Positions 1-10,490 of a stretch of DNA of 64,000 nt are shown here, piece by piece. Source of the DNA: Ailanthus altissimus (lineage: Eukaryota; Streptophyta; Magnoliopsida; Sapindales; Simaroubaceae). The translations under genes and the position numbers were made by a program. The stretch covers positions 19,270,014 through 19,334,013 of the forward strand of contig OX327699.1 in the NCBI GenBank assembly GCA_946807835.1, in the 5' to 3' direction. The notes under the pieces are model-generated. The model saw nothing but the letters and a program-made list of their open reading frames with translations, had not been told where the DNA came from and did not search any database. Position 1 is the stretch's first letter. The number at the start of each line of letters is the position of its first letter.

Positions 1-2045
1 CTAAAGGGTTAGAGCCTTGTCTGAAATGAGACAATGACCTACGAATATATTAGTAAAGACATAGTTACAAAAGAGTTGCAAATGGTGCTAAGAAATGTTA
101 TTATGCAAGTATGTTCTTATACTTTAAGTTCCTGATCTATCTTCACTAATGCGGGTCTGTTAGTGAAGACCTTATAATATATAGATCGGTGTATGTCTAT
201 ATCTAGATTGTCCAGATGGTTAATCTTGGCAGACCATGAGATTAGTAGAATCTCGTATAGAGATACAAGTATTCAGTAAGGACTAAATATTGAACAGACT
301 CAAAAGACCTCTAATAGAAATTCCATAAAGCCATCAATTGAGGGTCTTTCGAGTTGAGTAGTATTCGTGGTCCTTAGACCTGAGTGCCACAGTGGACTTG
401 TGAGTGATTCACCATACTTTGATTCCACACATATCAAATACCTTTCTTAGTCTAACCACTAGGTGTCGCTGGATATGGTCCGACGCACATGGAGTCCGGT
501 GTGTCTAGATATGGGATCCATCAGCTCATTTGGGTGAGTAAAATATCCTGAAGCTCCAAGATTGTATTTCAGAAAGTCTTATGGCCATAAGCAAATATAT
601 TCAGGAAAATAGTTTTATGCTAGGGATAAATAATATCATAAAAGTGTTTACCGATATTATTTATTAACATACAAATCTAGAGATAAGTTTATGATTGAGT
701 ATGTGGAGATTTGACGGTATTTATCTATATCTCCGCTCTTCTAGGATATTTATGATGGAAGGATTATACAAATATGTTTTAATTTCAACTTGTATGGTCT
801 AATGCGCCGTTTTATAATATTCGAAATATGTGTGTGGTACATTGTTCACAGACGTATGAACTAGTTCCATATGACAAACGAGCATGGACCTAGAGAGTCT
901 TACAATATGAAGTGTACTCGTTGTGCACCGGGGCAGCATATTGGATTGAACCATTTAATCCAAGAAATTCCAGCAAAGTGAAAATATGTTTCAAGGTTCC
1001 TTATATTATGCACTTGTCAATACTTAAATGTAAACTACATTATTAGTTTGAAAGAGTTGTTGACCAATAAAAAATTGACAAATTGCATAATCTTACTCTA
1101 TAAATGATTTACCATGTATTCGCCTATTTACCTTACTTGGTAAATACTAATAAGGTAAATGTGTTTATTCAAAAATAGTTTTGAATTATTAATAAATTAT
1201 TTATTAATGAATTATTATTATTAATTAGAATAAGTGGTAAACACCATTTTGTAATTGAGTAAGCACTTTTTGTTAATAATATGAATTGTTGGCCACTTAG
1301 AAATGGTTAAGTGGTGCACTTGAGAAGTGGTATAACCACTTAACATTGTTTAATGCACATTTGCTCTCTAAGCAATTGAATCATACGGATGAAACAATTG
1401 TAGATGGCCTATGCTTATTTGATTATTGTTTGTAATGGCAAACAAATGTGATTGATGTTGAAGCATTAAAAGAAGCCATTATTTACACTAAATTAGAATT
1501 GAATGAGTTCAATTTTTGAGAGTGTGAAAGGGTGATCATTCGGCCAAGATAAGAAGAAAGAATTGAGAGAATTTTCTAAGTGATTTTTTAAAGTGTTGAG
1601 AGAGTTTGCAAAGTCTTATCAAAGTCCATAACAAAGAGTTGTAACAATAAACAAAATACTTAATCCTTCTCATCTCTTGTAAGAAATAAATCATAAGGAT
1701 CAAATTGTTTTAAGTGTTAAAACACCAATTGCTGAAAATTTATAGTTGCTATTCTAACTTCACAATCTCACCCGTTTCAGTTGTGAACTATAATTATGCA
1801 ACAAGACACTTCTAGGTGAGCTCAACAAATTAAAAGTTGGAGTTCTTGAAGATTGGAAAGCTACCTTCAAAACCGGGTAGGTTATTCACTTACAATTTAT
1901 TTTATATCATACATATGAAAATATATATGTGCTTGAATGAACATACATGAGTATATATGCTTGATTATGCAATATTGTGTATAACATGTATGAATACTTC
2001 CATTAAGTATTTATAATTTTTAAAATTATACGTATCTTTTTACAT
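1..2045 (+). mobile_element. Long LTR, copy A1 (5' part outside the window)
   Basis: Non-coding sequence that aligns over most of its length with 10750-13204, 51960-53510 and the reverse complement of 55155-57000. A shared landmark is the block around 895-945, containing TGTACTCGTTGTGCAC and GGGCAGCAT. Position 1 corresponds to about 260 bp inside copy B, so the LTR start lies left of the window. The right end is placed near 2045, after TTTTTACA, because gypsy gag coding sequence on the other strand begins there. No target duplication can be checked. It is read as an LTR because copies B and D of the same family have TG/CA-like ends and 5-bp duplications. Confidence 0.6.
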
Positions 2046-3322
2046 CACACACTGAATATGGGTTATTGTTTGACCGCTTGAACGTGTTTAGAACATTGGC
2101 TTATTCATGGAGACATTCCTTAAATGCAGGTAAAGTTGGGCAATAATTGGTAGAGTGATCATGGGTTTCACAAATATGACACACAATTTCTTAAACAGAT
2201 TTTATTTGACCACTCTTTTTCATTTCTAAGGTTTTGACTTTTCTAGCAAGGAATGCTAATTTGACTTGAAGGTCATGGTCTTCCCTAAGATGATAAATAC
2301 CTCCACTAGATGTAGTGATTTAATTTTTGCTAGGTGCCTCACAGGTACCAGCAGTGTCCCAATTTTGAGCATTTTCCGCTAGTAAGTCAAGATAGTTCAT
2401 TGCCTCCTCTGGGTTTTTGTCCTCAAATGTTCCATTACACATCATTTCTACCATTTGCCTAACTTAGGGTGTTAAGTCCTCATAGAAATTTGAGACTAGT
2501 CTCCATGTTTCAAAGCCATGATGGGGACAGGTATTAAGTAATTCTTTATACCTTTCCCAATATTAGTACATGGTCTCTCCTGATTTTTGGGCAAAATGGT
2601 GATTTATCTTTTGAAAGAATTTTTTCTATGGGAAGGAAAAAACTTTTTTAAGAATTGTTATTGCATCTTATCCCATCAAGAAATGGATCATGGCCTAAGG
2701 TTTTGTAACCATGTTTTAGCTTTATCTTTTAAAGAAAAAGGGAAAAGCTTAAGTCGAATAATGTTCATGCTATAATTTTGGTCATTATACGTGTTACACA
2801 CTTCTTCAAATTCTCTTAGATGTAGATAAGGGTTCTTCGCATCTAAGCCATGAAAAATAGGTAAAAGTTGGATAATGTCTGACTAAAAATTAAAATAAGT
2901 TGCATCCGGAGGAGAAATTAAGCAAAATGGTGTACTGGTTCGTGTAGGGTTCATATAGTCTCTAAGTGTCCTAGGTCGGTTATGGTCATTATGTTAAGAC
3001 TGATTGTCCCCTAGGTCTATGAGTCCCTCAATTTGATTTTTGCTCATGGTGTTAATTGGTGAAGAATGAGAAGATGAAGAAGAATCTAACAAATTATCAA
3101 AGGAAGTTTCGAAATTACCTTTCACCAAACGATGAGAATTAAGATCTCGAAACCAACCGCTCATAAAAAGACATAAAACAAAATATAATAACAATAAATA
3201 ATACAAATAAGAGAAAAAAATAATATTAAACACAAGTAAATAAAATAAACAAAATTAAAAGTAAAATAAAGATAAATAATTAGAAGTTAGATTATATAAT
3301 AAAAAGTTAATAAATAAAGAGT

Positions 3323-3519
3323 AGGAGGCTCGGCCTTTCATGAAAATAAAAACAGAATAATAAATAAAGTAAAGCAAGTTAGGAGGCTCGGCTTTTCATG
3401 AAAATAAACTAAAATAAGTTAGGAGGCTTAGCCTTCCATGAAAATAAAAAGCGAAAATAAAAAGAAAATAATAAATAAAATAAAACACGTTAGGAGGCTC
3501 AGCCTTTCATGAAAATAAA
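3323..3519 (-). repeat. Four-copy short repeat in the gypsy leader
   Basis: A 28-bp unit beginning AGGAGGCTCGGCCTTTCATG occurs at 3323, 3381, 3421 and 3492. The copies differ by one or two bases and are separated by A/T-rich spacers of uneven length (start-to-start 58, 40 and 71 bp). They lie in the untranslated leader between the primer-binding site and gag of the minus-strand gypsy element. Confidence 0.8.
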
Positions 3520-3560
3520 ATAAACAAACAAACAATAAAAGAAATAATGTTAATTTCACT

Positions 3561-3578
3561 TCCCCGGTAACAGTGCCA
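3561..3578 (-). other. Primer-binding site of the gypsy element (tRNA-Asp type)
   Basis: The plus strand reads TCCCCGGTAACAGTGCCA. From memory the plant tRNA-Asp 3' end is TCCCCGGCAACGGCGCCA, so 15 of 18 bases match and all three differences are C-to-T or G-to-A. On the element's own (minus) strand this is complementary to the tRNA. It lies just inside the LTR that starts at 3586. Confidence 0.75.
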
Positions 3579-3585
3579 AAAACTT

Positions 3586-5014
3586 TGACACGTCCAGAAT
3601 ATAGGAGTTTATTCTCAAGTGCAACATTGTCGAAGTAATAAATAACCCGATGAGAACGAGATCGATCTACAGGAAAGTAGAATTAAAATTACAAACTATA
3701 ATAACTTTAAAGACAATTAATGTAGTATAAGATGTTGCAAATATTAATTCAATTAACCAATTCAAATAAAAGTTAAGGTTAGGGGGATCCACTCTTAGTA
3801 TAAGAAGTAAGAATATATTTAACTCTTTTTATAACTCAATTGGAATCCTCACACAAAGGAGGTTCCAACGGAAAAATATAACAATTAAAGTTCATCATCA
3901 TTTATATATTGATTAGTATTTATTTCTTTTAATTATTATACACAAAATCTTATAAATGGGTTCAAGTATTTATTATACCAATCTTTATATTTGTCTATAA
4001 TAAATCAAGACTCTCACTTTACATGAAAGGGTATATACACCAAATCTTGTAAATGGTTTCAAGTATTTATTGTGCCAAGTATAAAGTTTGTCAATAATAA
4101 ATCAAAAGTCACCACTTTAGAAGAAAGGGTATTAATTTTACAAATAAAATAAATACATAATATATAAATTTTCATAACCTAAGAATGAAACATTAAATTC
4201 ATGAATAAGTGTTAAGCATATCTTATTACCTTACCAAGAGTTTCACCTTTTCACCTTAGCATAAATAAAATTATTTGGACATAATAAAACTAAAGAAAAA
4301 GAAAAGAAATGGAAGGTGAAATAACATGCCTTAATGGTAAATAAGAGAAATAATATTACAAAGAGATAATACAAAGGACATGTATTTTGAACTAAATTTT
4401 AACTTTCTAATTACATTTTTAAGGCATAAATAAGCCACTTATTTATAGAAAAACATGGATAAATCAAGACAAATTAGGAGGGAACCACTTGGATGATGAA
4501 GTTCAAGAATGGTGGCAAAATAATTTGCATTGATTATCACTAAGGCACCCACTTGATTATCCAATTTAGAATTGATGTGATCCGAATTAGTAGTCACTCA
4601 AAACATCAAAGTTATAGATAAGTCTCTTATCTTTCTAAATTGAGTTGTCTAATACGTATTAGATACGTATTACTATAGTTATGGGCCAAATACTGATAAC
4701 TATTCAAACTAGGCCTGTACTGCAGATCAGTTCTGTTCTAGACTATTTTCACCCTTTAAACACTTAAATTTTAAATGTTTTGTGAAATACGATATGTTAG
4801 CCTATTGAGTAAGCTCTTCACAAGATCAATAATCACTCAAATTGGAGTTTTAGGTAGAAAGTTATGCTCATTTTACCGAACCTACCACAAAACAGTTAAA
4901 AGATAATTAGGTACAATATTGTAAACATACTTAAGTTAAGAAAATTAAATACACTAGTAATACAAAACAATGATGTAAAACTCTTATTAAATGTGTAATT
5001 TCAAGTGTTCATCA
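3586..5014 (-). repeat. 5' LTR of the gypsy element
   Basis: On the minus strand the LTR begins TGATGAACACTTG (5014 downward) and ends GGACGTGTCA (3586), seven bases from the primer-binding site. That gives a 1429-bp LTR with TG/CA ends. The other LTR lies outside the window, so neither LTR divergence nor the target duplication can be checked. The flanking sequence beyond 5014 belongs to long LTR copy A2, implying insertion into it. Confidence 0.7.
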
Positions 5015-5660
5015 CTAACTATGGTTAAGTTAGTTAACTATAGTTAAATTATTTAAATATTTATTTAACTTAAGAGTTAAGTTAAACTAACCTAACTATA
5101 GTTAAATATTAATTATAATAAAGTTAAGTTAAATATAAATTCAAATTAAGTGAAATTAAAACTAAATGTATGTTAAAGTAAGTGTAATTAAATGTATTTG
5201 GTTTATATTAGTAAAAATGAATCAATTTTTACAAGTTAAGTGTTTTAGATGACCGGCCAATTTGAGAGAGAAATTAAGAATGAAATTTGTAATATTTTCA
5301 AGAGTTGAAAACATATTCTATTCATCATCTTCTTTAATTAAAGTTAGCCATTAAAATATAAAATAAATTTATTTTTATTCAAGAGTTGAATAAATAAAAA
5401 AATAACAAATTTAACTAAGTTAAAGAGTTTAACTTTGAATTAACTTTAAGAGTTAAATTGATTGCTGGATTAACATACTGTTATTCTAGACAATTAAACC
5501 CACCCTTATTAATTGCTAAGATTTATCAAAGTTTGCATTTCAGGTAGACTTTAAGAATTTTAATCCAAAGGCTTCAAGGGTTAAATTCTTAATCTTATTT
5601 ATTAATTTGATTAATATGTAACAACTGTATTTATTATCAATTTTTAGACTTTCGCTGTAT
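5015..5660 (+). mobile_element. Long LTR, copy A2 (3' portion)
   Basis: This resembles the 3' third of copies A1, B and D. It has a GACCGGCCAA-type block near 5250, runs of TTAAGAGTTAA, a GCTG...TATTCTAG segment near 5465-5490 and a TTTCAGGTAGA donor-like site near 5540. The 5' part of this copy is separated from it by the inserted gypsy element and lies left of the window. The right end near 5660 abuts copia gag coding sequence, so this LTR probably inserted into that element. Confidence 0.5.
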
Positions 5661-7148
5661 AAATATAAATATATGGATGCGTATTATTGATGATGAACAC
5701 ATCCCACATGCATGCATCCTATATAAATCAACACCCAACAATAAGAAGAAAGACAAAAGTAAGATGAGTTGCTATAATTGTGGCAATCATGGACATTTTT
5801 CTCATAAATACACTAAGCAGAAAATGCACAAAAATACTCCACACATTTGTTTTAATAATGATTTTCGTCTTTAATGAACTATAGATTCAAGAGCAATAGA
5901 CCACATAGCTTGAGATCTTGGAGCTATCGTGGAGTACTGTTGAATTACTCAAGGGACTAAATAAATATATGTGGGGAATAACTTAAGGGTTGAAACGAAG
6001 GAAATTGATACATATAAACAAGATTTACATGGTGGCCGAACTCTTCTTCTCCACATTGCTTTTATATGATCCAGAGATTCAATAAACTTAGTTGTTGTCT
6101 TAATTCTTCTTAGATTGAGATACAATCCAATTTTCTATGGTGTTGGTTTAAAAATCTCGTATAAACTTAACTGGCACTAGTTATTTGTTAAATGATTTCA
6201 TGGTTTTGGACACAATTTTTTATAATAGTTATTTTTTTAAATGATACATCTTTTAATATAGATGTTGATATTTTACTTGCTAGACTTAAACATACAGAAA
6301 AAGATAAAATGCATAGATTAGTTATAGAGGGCTTATTGGGCTCACTCATTAATAGTAAATTGTTTATATGTAAAAATTGTTTGGCAAGAAAAACAAATAG
6401 AAAACCATCTGCCAAAGGAATTAGAGCTAAAAATCCTTTTTGTAATTAATTCACTCATACATTTGTGGTCCAATGAATGTGAGAGCTAGGCATGAAACAT
6501 CATATTATATTACATTCATTGATGACTTCTCGCATTTCAGTTATGTTCACTTGATACCTCAAAAAGTCTGAAGTATTGGATTACTTTAGATTATTTTTTA
6601 ATTTGGTTGAGAATCAATTAGACAAAAGGAGATAATTGACTGATGACGTAAAATATCTTTCTAAAAAGCTCAAAGAACTGTGCAATAAGAAAGGTATAGA
6701 GAGGCATTTAACTATTCCTAAAACTCCACAACAAAATGGTGTAGCGATAAAAAAGAATAAAATATTACTTGAAACGATTAGGACTATGATGGCACAAGAA
6801 ATCTCCTAGTGTTATATTATGGAGATGCATTATTGATTGCAACATACATACTTAATCGAGTTCTGAGTAAATCAGTGAATTCCACATTAATGAGCTATGG
6901 ACAGGTACAAAACCTAGCTTGACTCATTTCCAACTATGAGGGTCAGCAATATATGTTCATAACCCATCTCATAAACATAGAAAATTGGGTCAAAAAATGT
7001 ATTTTATAAAATACTTTGAATACCCCAAATGGTAAGTGTTTATAGGTGAATGTAAAGATGGAACAATAATTGAACTTGAATAATGAGATGTCACATTCCT
7101 TGAGAATTGATTCCATAGCATTGAAACAGTAAACAAGGATATTTAATT
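5661..7148 (+). pseudogene. Copia-1: gag knuckle, protease and integrase remnant
   Basis: Decayed Ty1/copia polyprotein. 5768-5815 encodes a Gag zinc knuckle (CYNCGNHGHFSHKYTKQK; the final Cys is replaced by Tyr). 5876-6190 is a protease-like stretch (IDSRAIDHIA, YVGNNLRVE, GGRTLLLHIAF). 6192-6449 encodes the pre-integrase/HHCC region (HRLVIEGLLG, CKNCLARKTNRKPSAKGIRA). 6470-7100 covers the integrase core and C-terminus (TFIDDFSHF..VH, PQQNGVA, HNPSHKH). Stops and frame changes are frequent. The N-terminal part of Gag is absent because copy A2 abuts it at about 5660. The reading resumes at 10016 after a solo LTR. Confidence 0.8.
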
Positions 7149-10010
7149 TGTAGTAACCAGTATCCATGACTGGTAAGAATAAGTATTTATATATGTATAA
7201 ATATACGTATTTTATTTGTATGTTGGTGATACTTGAATTATATATTGTTATTAGTAATATTTTTATAGGTTAAGGATATACGATTAGTATTGGGTTTATT
7301 TGTATGACTTTAGAATTATTTTAGGGACCAAATTGTTATACTTTGAAAGTTTTGGGGGTGAATTCGTAAATACCAAAAATTAGCCACTTAGTATAAAAAT
7401 ACACTTTTAAAACCCTAATTCTCTTATTTAGGTCGAGCTACCCCTTTTAAGAGAGAGAAGAGAGAAATAGAGGAGAGAGAAAGAGAGAAGAAGAAGAAGA
7501 AGAAGAAGAAGAAGAAGAAGAATTGGAATTTTTGGATCTTAAGAGGTATATCACAATTATTTCTTAATTTATTGGTGTTAATTATGTTAATTTCTTTAAG
7601 TTTTGATTTCTGGAAATATGTATAATTGAGGATTTGATGTGTATTTCGTATGATAGTTTGAGAATTGATGATGATTTATAAGATAGTTTGATAAATCATG
7701 ATGGATTATAAAATTTCTGATTGATAGTCTCTTGATCTAAGAATTTTATAAATTATTTTGAATCGATTCTGGTTTTTAATTTTGAGTATATGAAATTAGA
7801 CATGTTTAGGATCAACTGAGACTTTGAATCGACTGAAAATCTTGGAAATTGAATTTGTAGTGAATTTACCAAAATGACCCTGGAATTCTGGAAATTTCCT
7901 GTGTAAACAGTATGATACAGTGGAAAATAATTTTTGACCTGCTGAATGATCTTTAAAAATTACGAATTTATGGAATATGATAATTTTATATGTCTAATAT
8001 GATATACTCGGAATTGAGAATTTGGATCAATGTGGTTGAAGTGTTATGAATTTCTAAAGTGTATCAGCTCATTGTAGTATTTGATTAACAGATTTTTAAA
8101 GTTATGAAATAAAATAGTTTTAAAATACTTTTGGCAGTTATTTGGAAGCAAAATATTTATCATGGACTGAGATATGTGTCAAGAGTAATTATGTGGTAGT
8201 TTTATAATTTTTGAGTTAGTATATGATTTTATAAAATTGGGAGATTGAATACTGTTCAGTAAGTATCTTGATCCTGTCGGTTTGTAGTTTGGATTCGATG
8301 GTGTGTATGGAATGGATTGTGTAGGAATTTTGCTATAATATTCATATATAAGAAGTATATATGAGTCAAGAATGATATATTCTGATTTTGGAGTAATTGG
8401 ACATCATTTGATGTATTAGAAAATTTTGTTAAGTGTAAGTGGTCAGAATGACAGGTTTTGAGAAATCAAATATTTAGACCAATTTGATGTGATAAATGCA
8501 TTGTGTATAATTTTGTAAGATATTTAAAATATTTTGTGTGAATTGTGAGGCTTATGAAAGGATTAATCTCCATTGATAGGTTAAGGAGATTTAAGCCTTG
8601 TAGCTGAAAGTGTTAAGAGGTAAGTATACTCGACTTTTTACTGAAATCACAATAAACATAGTAATTGTTTTGTATGATTTTGCAAATGGGGTTAAGAATA
8701 TGTTTATGTTATGTCAAAGTATATTTTGATATGAAATGTGAATATATGTTTCTGAATGTGAGCATTGACATTGAGCATGGACATACATGTGTTTTTTTGT
8801 AAGTGAGCTTTCAAAATAAGATGTGTTTAATAAAGAAAGCTTTTGAAGTGTAATATGTCCATGAGAAATATTTTGTATTTTGAGGGTACTTGAACTCACT
8901 GTTAACTTAGTAGGCATTTTATGTGATTTGTGGAGCCTTTATGTGTGGCCTTTCCTTTGGGATGGGTATATGTTATGTGTTCCGTATGTAGGGAGGATCC
9001 TATTGGTACCTAAAGGAAGAGTGAGTCATCACATTCGTGTGGTGGCGTATTGGTGCATGTGAGAGGACTCACCGATGATCAGGGTGATGGTTTGGCTTTT
9101 ACCTTCGGGCATAAGCATTATATATGTGTTATTCAAGACCTCACTTGTACTATTCCTCTCATACGGTATGTCACCTACGAGTGACATTTGGCTCATTATG
9201 TGATATGTGATATGTAAGTCCTACTAAGTAGTAGTTGAGTGATGGTATTCCTATTATGTGTTTTGAAAGAATGTGTAAGCGCTTACATGATATGTGATTT
9301 GATAAGATTATGATTTTGATTGATCACAGCATATCATACATATGCATTGTGTACATATATGTATTTGTATTTGATATATGAAAAACTAATATGCTTACTG
9401 AGTTTTATACTCATTATAGTTTATGGTGATTTCAGGTAAATAAGGTGCATGTGTGCTTAGCGGATTTGGCAAGGCTTCTGCTGTTCCTTGGGTTCCCTAA
9501 GTTGCTAGGTTGTTGTGTGTTTCATTTGGGGACACGTGGGATAGGATATTTGGTTTGTCCCTATTGAATAAATACTTATGTATTATTTCATTGTGTGTGG
9601 ATTGGATTTGGTTTAAGTTTTATAAAGTGTGGTTATTGGATGATTTTAAGTAAGAATTTGCAATGGATATATTCTGGGCTCCCGGTAACAAAGTTGCTAC
9701 TGGTGACGTAGTAGAGTGTTAATCTCTGAGAAAACTCTGCGTATCTTCGGTTTAATAATTGTCCCAGTCATAATTCAATTGCTATAATTCTGAAAGAAAT
9801 TGAAATGAATGTTTAAATATTGTCAAGAGAAGTTTATATTTATATGTTAGGTTATGGTTGATTTTAGTGTTGAACTTACTAGCAACTTGCTAAGGATTTC
9901 TGTGTTGAATGAAAGTTGAAAATTTTGTGTAATATTATTTATGAGTGCACATGCAGTGAATGAATGTAAATGATGTCGTGTGTCAGATCTTTTGGGTATG
10001 GGGCGTGACA
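7149..10010. mobile_element. Solo LTR, probably Ty3/gypsy, TSD TAATT
   Basis: A 2862-bp non-coding block starting TGTAGTAACC and ending GGGGCGTGACA. It is flanked on both sides by TAATT (7144-7148 and 10011-10015). The copia integrase reading ends at the left boundary and the copia connector/RT reading resumes on the right, so the block is a clean insertion. The GGGGCGTGACA end is typical of several plant gypsy LTRs, which would put the true orientation on the minus strand; this is inference. It has no internal coding region, so it is a solo LTR left by recombination. Confidence 0.85.
7488..7521 (+). repeat. (AAG)n microsatellite
   Basis: About eleven consecutive AAG/GAA triplets following a GA-rich tract (7450-7487) inside the solo LTR. 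Confidence 0.95.
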
Positions 10011-10015
10011 TAATT

Positions 10016-10490
10016 ATATGAATTGGATGATCCATATGATATTTTCACTTCTAACACATGAATTGATAAGGACTCATATTTACCTGGTCCTAATGGAAGT
10101 CAACTATCTCTAGAGATGAGTTCACAATCAATTCGATGAAGAAATTGTATACCTATCCCACATCGTCATTTTGAGATTGAATAAGAAACATTTATGTTTA
10201 CTTCACATGATAGTGATGAGCCAAGAAACTTTCATGAGGCCATCACATTATATGCTAAGGAATTATGGATAAAAGCAATGGATGAGAAATAGAGTCTATG
10301 AAGTCAAACCATGTATAGGACTCGATTGATTTACCACCAAATCATAGAGCCATTGGACACAAATAGATTCTACGTATCAAACATAATGCAGATGACACAA
10401 TTAAAAGAAACAAGGCTTGCTTAGTAGCAAAATGCTATATTCAATAAGAAGGTATAGACTATGAGAAAACCTTTTCTCTTGTGGTTAAGT
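10016..10490 (+). pseudogene. Copia-1: connector and N-terminal reverse transcriptase remnant
   Basis: Continues the copia polyprotein after the solo LTR. Recognisable pieces include DSDEPRNFHEAI, WIKAMDEK and GIDYEKTFSLVVK (about 10448-10488, matching the copia GIDYEETFSPVV motif). Frames shift several times. The sequence breaks exactly at the next solo LTR, and the RT continues at 13205 after removal of that LTR and one copy of TAAGT. Confidence 0.8.

Larger units (their letters stand above)
2046..3585 (-). mobile_element. Ty3/gypsy gag and leader remnant
   Basis: The reverse strand reads as a degraded plant Ty3/gypsy Gag. About 2580 down to 2300 gives a retrotransposon-gag-like stretch (YWERYKELLNTCPHHGFE, then WRLVSNFYEDL, then MMCNGTFEDKNPEEAMNYL). 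About 2200-2060 gives a zinc knuckle with spacing CHIC-x4-H-x4-C followed by YCPTLPAFKE. Several stops interrupt the frame, so it is dead. Between gag and the primer-binding site lies an A-rich leader with short repeats (3323-3519). The pol part is missing: copy A1 interrupts gag at about 2046 and the remainder would be left of the window. Confidence 0.72.

Noticed and set aside
3323..3519. CRISPR-like array of short repeats with spacers
   Set aside because: Spacers are A/T-rich, unequal and similar to one another; the setting is the leader of a plant gypsy element.
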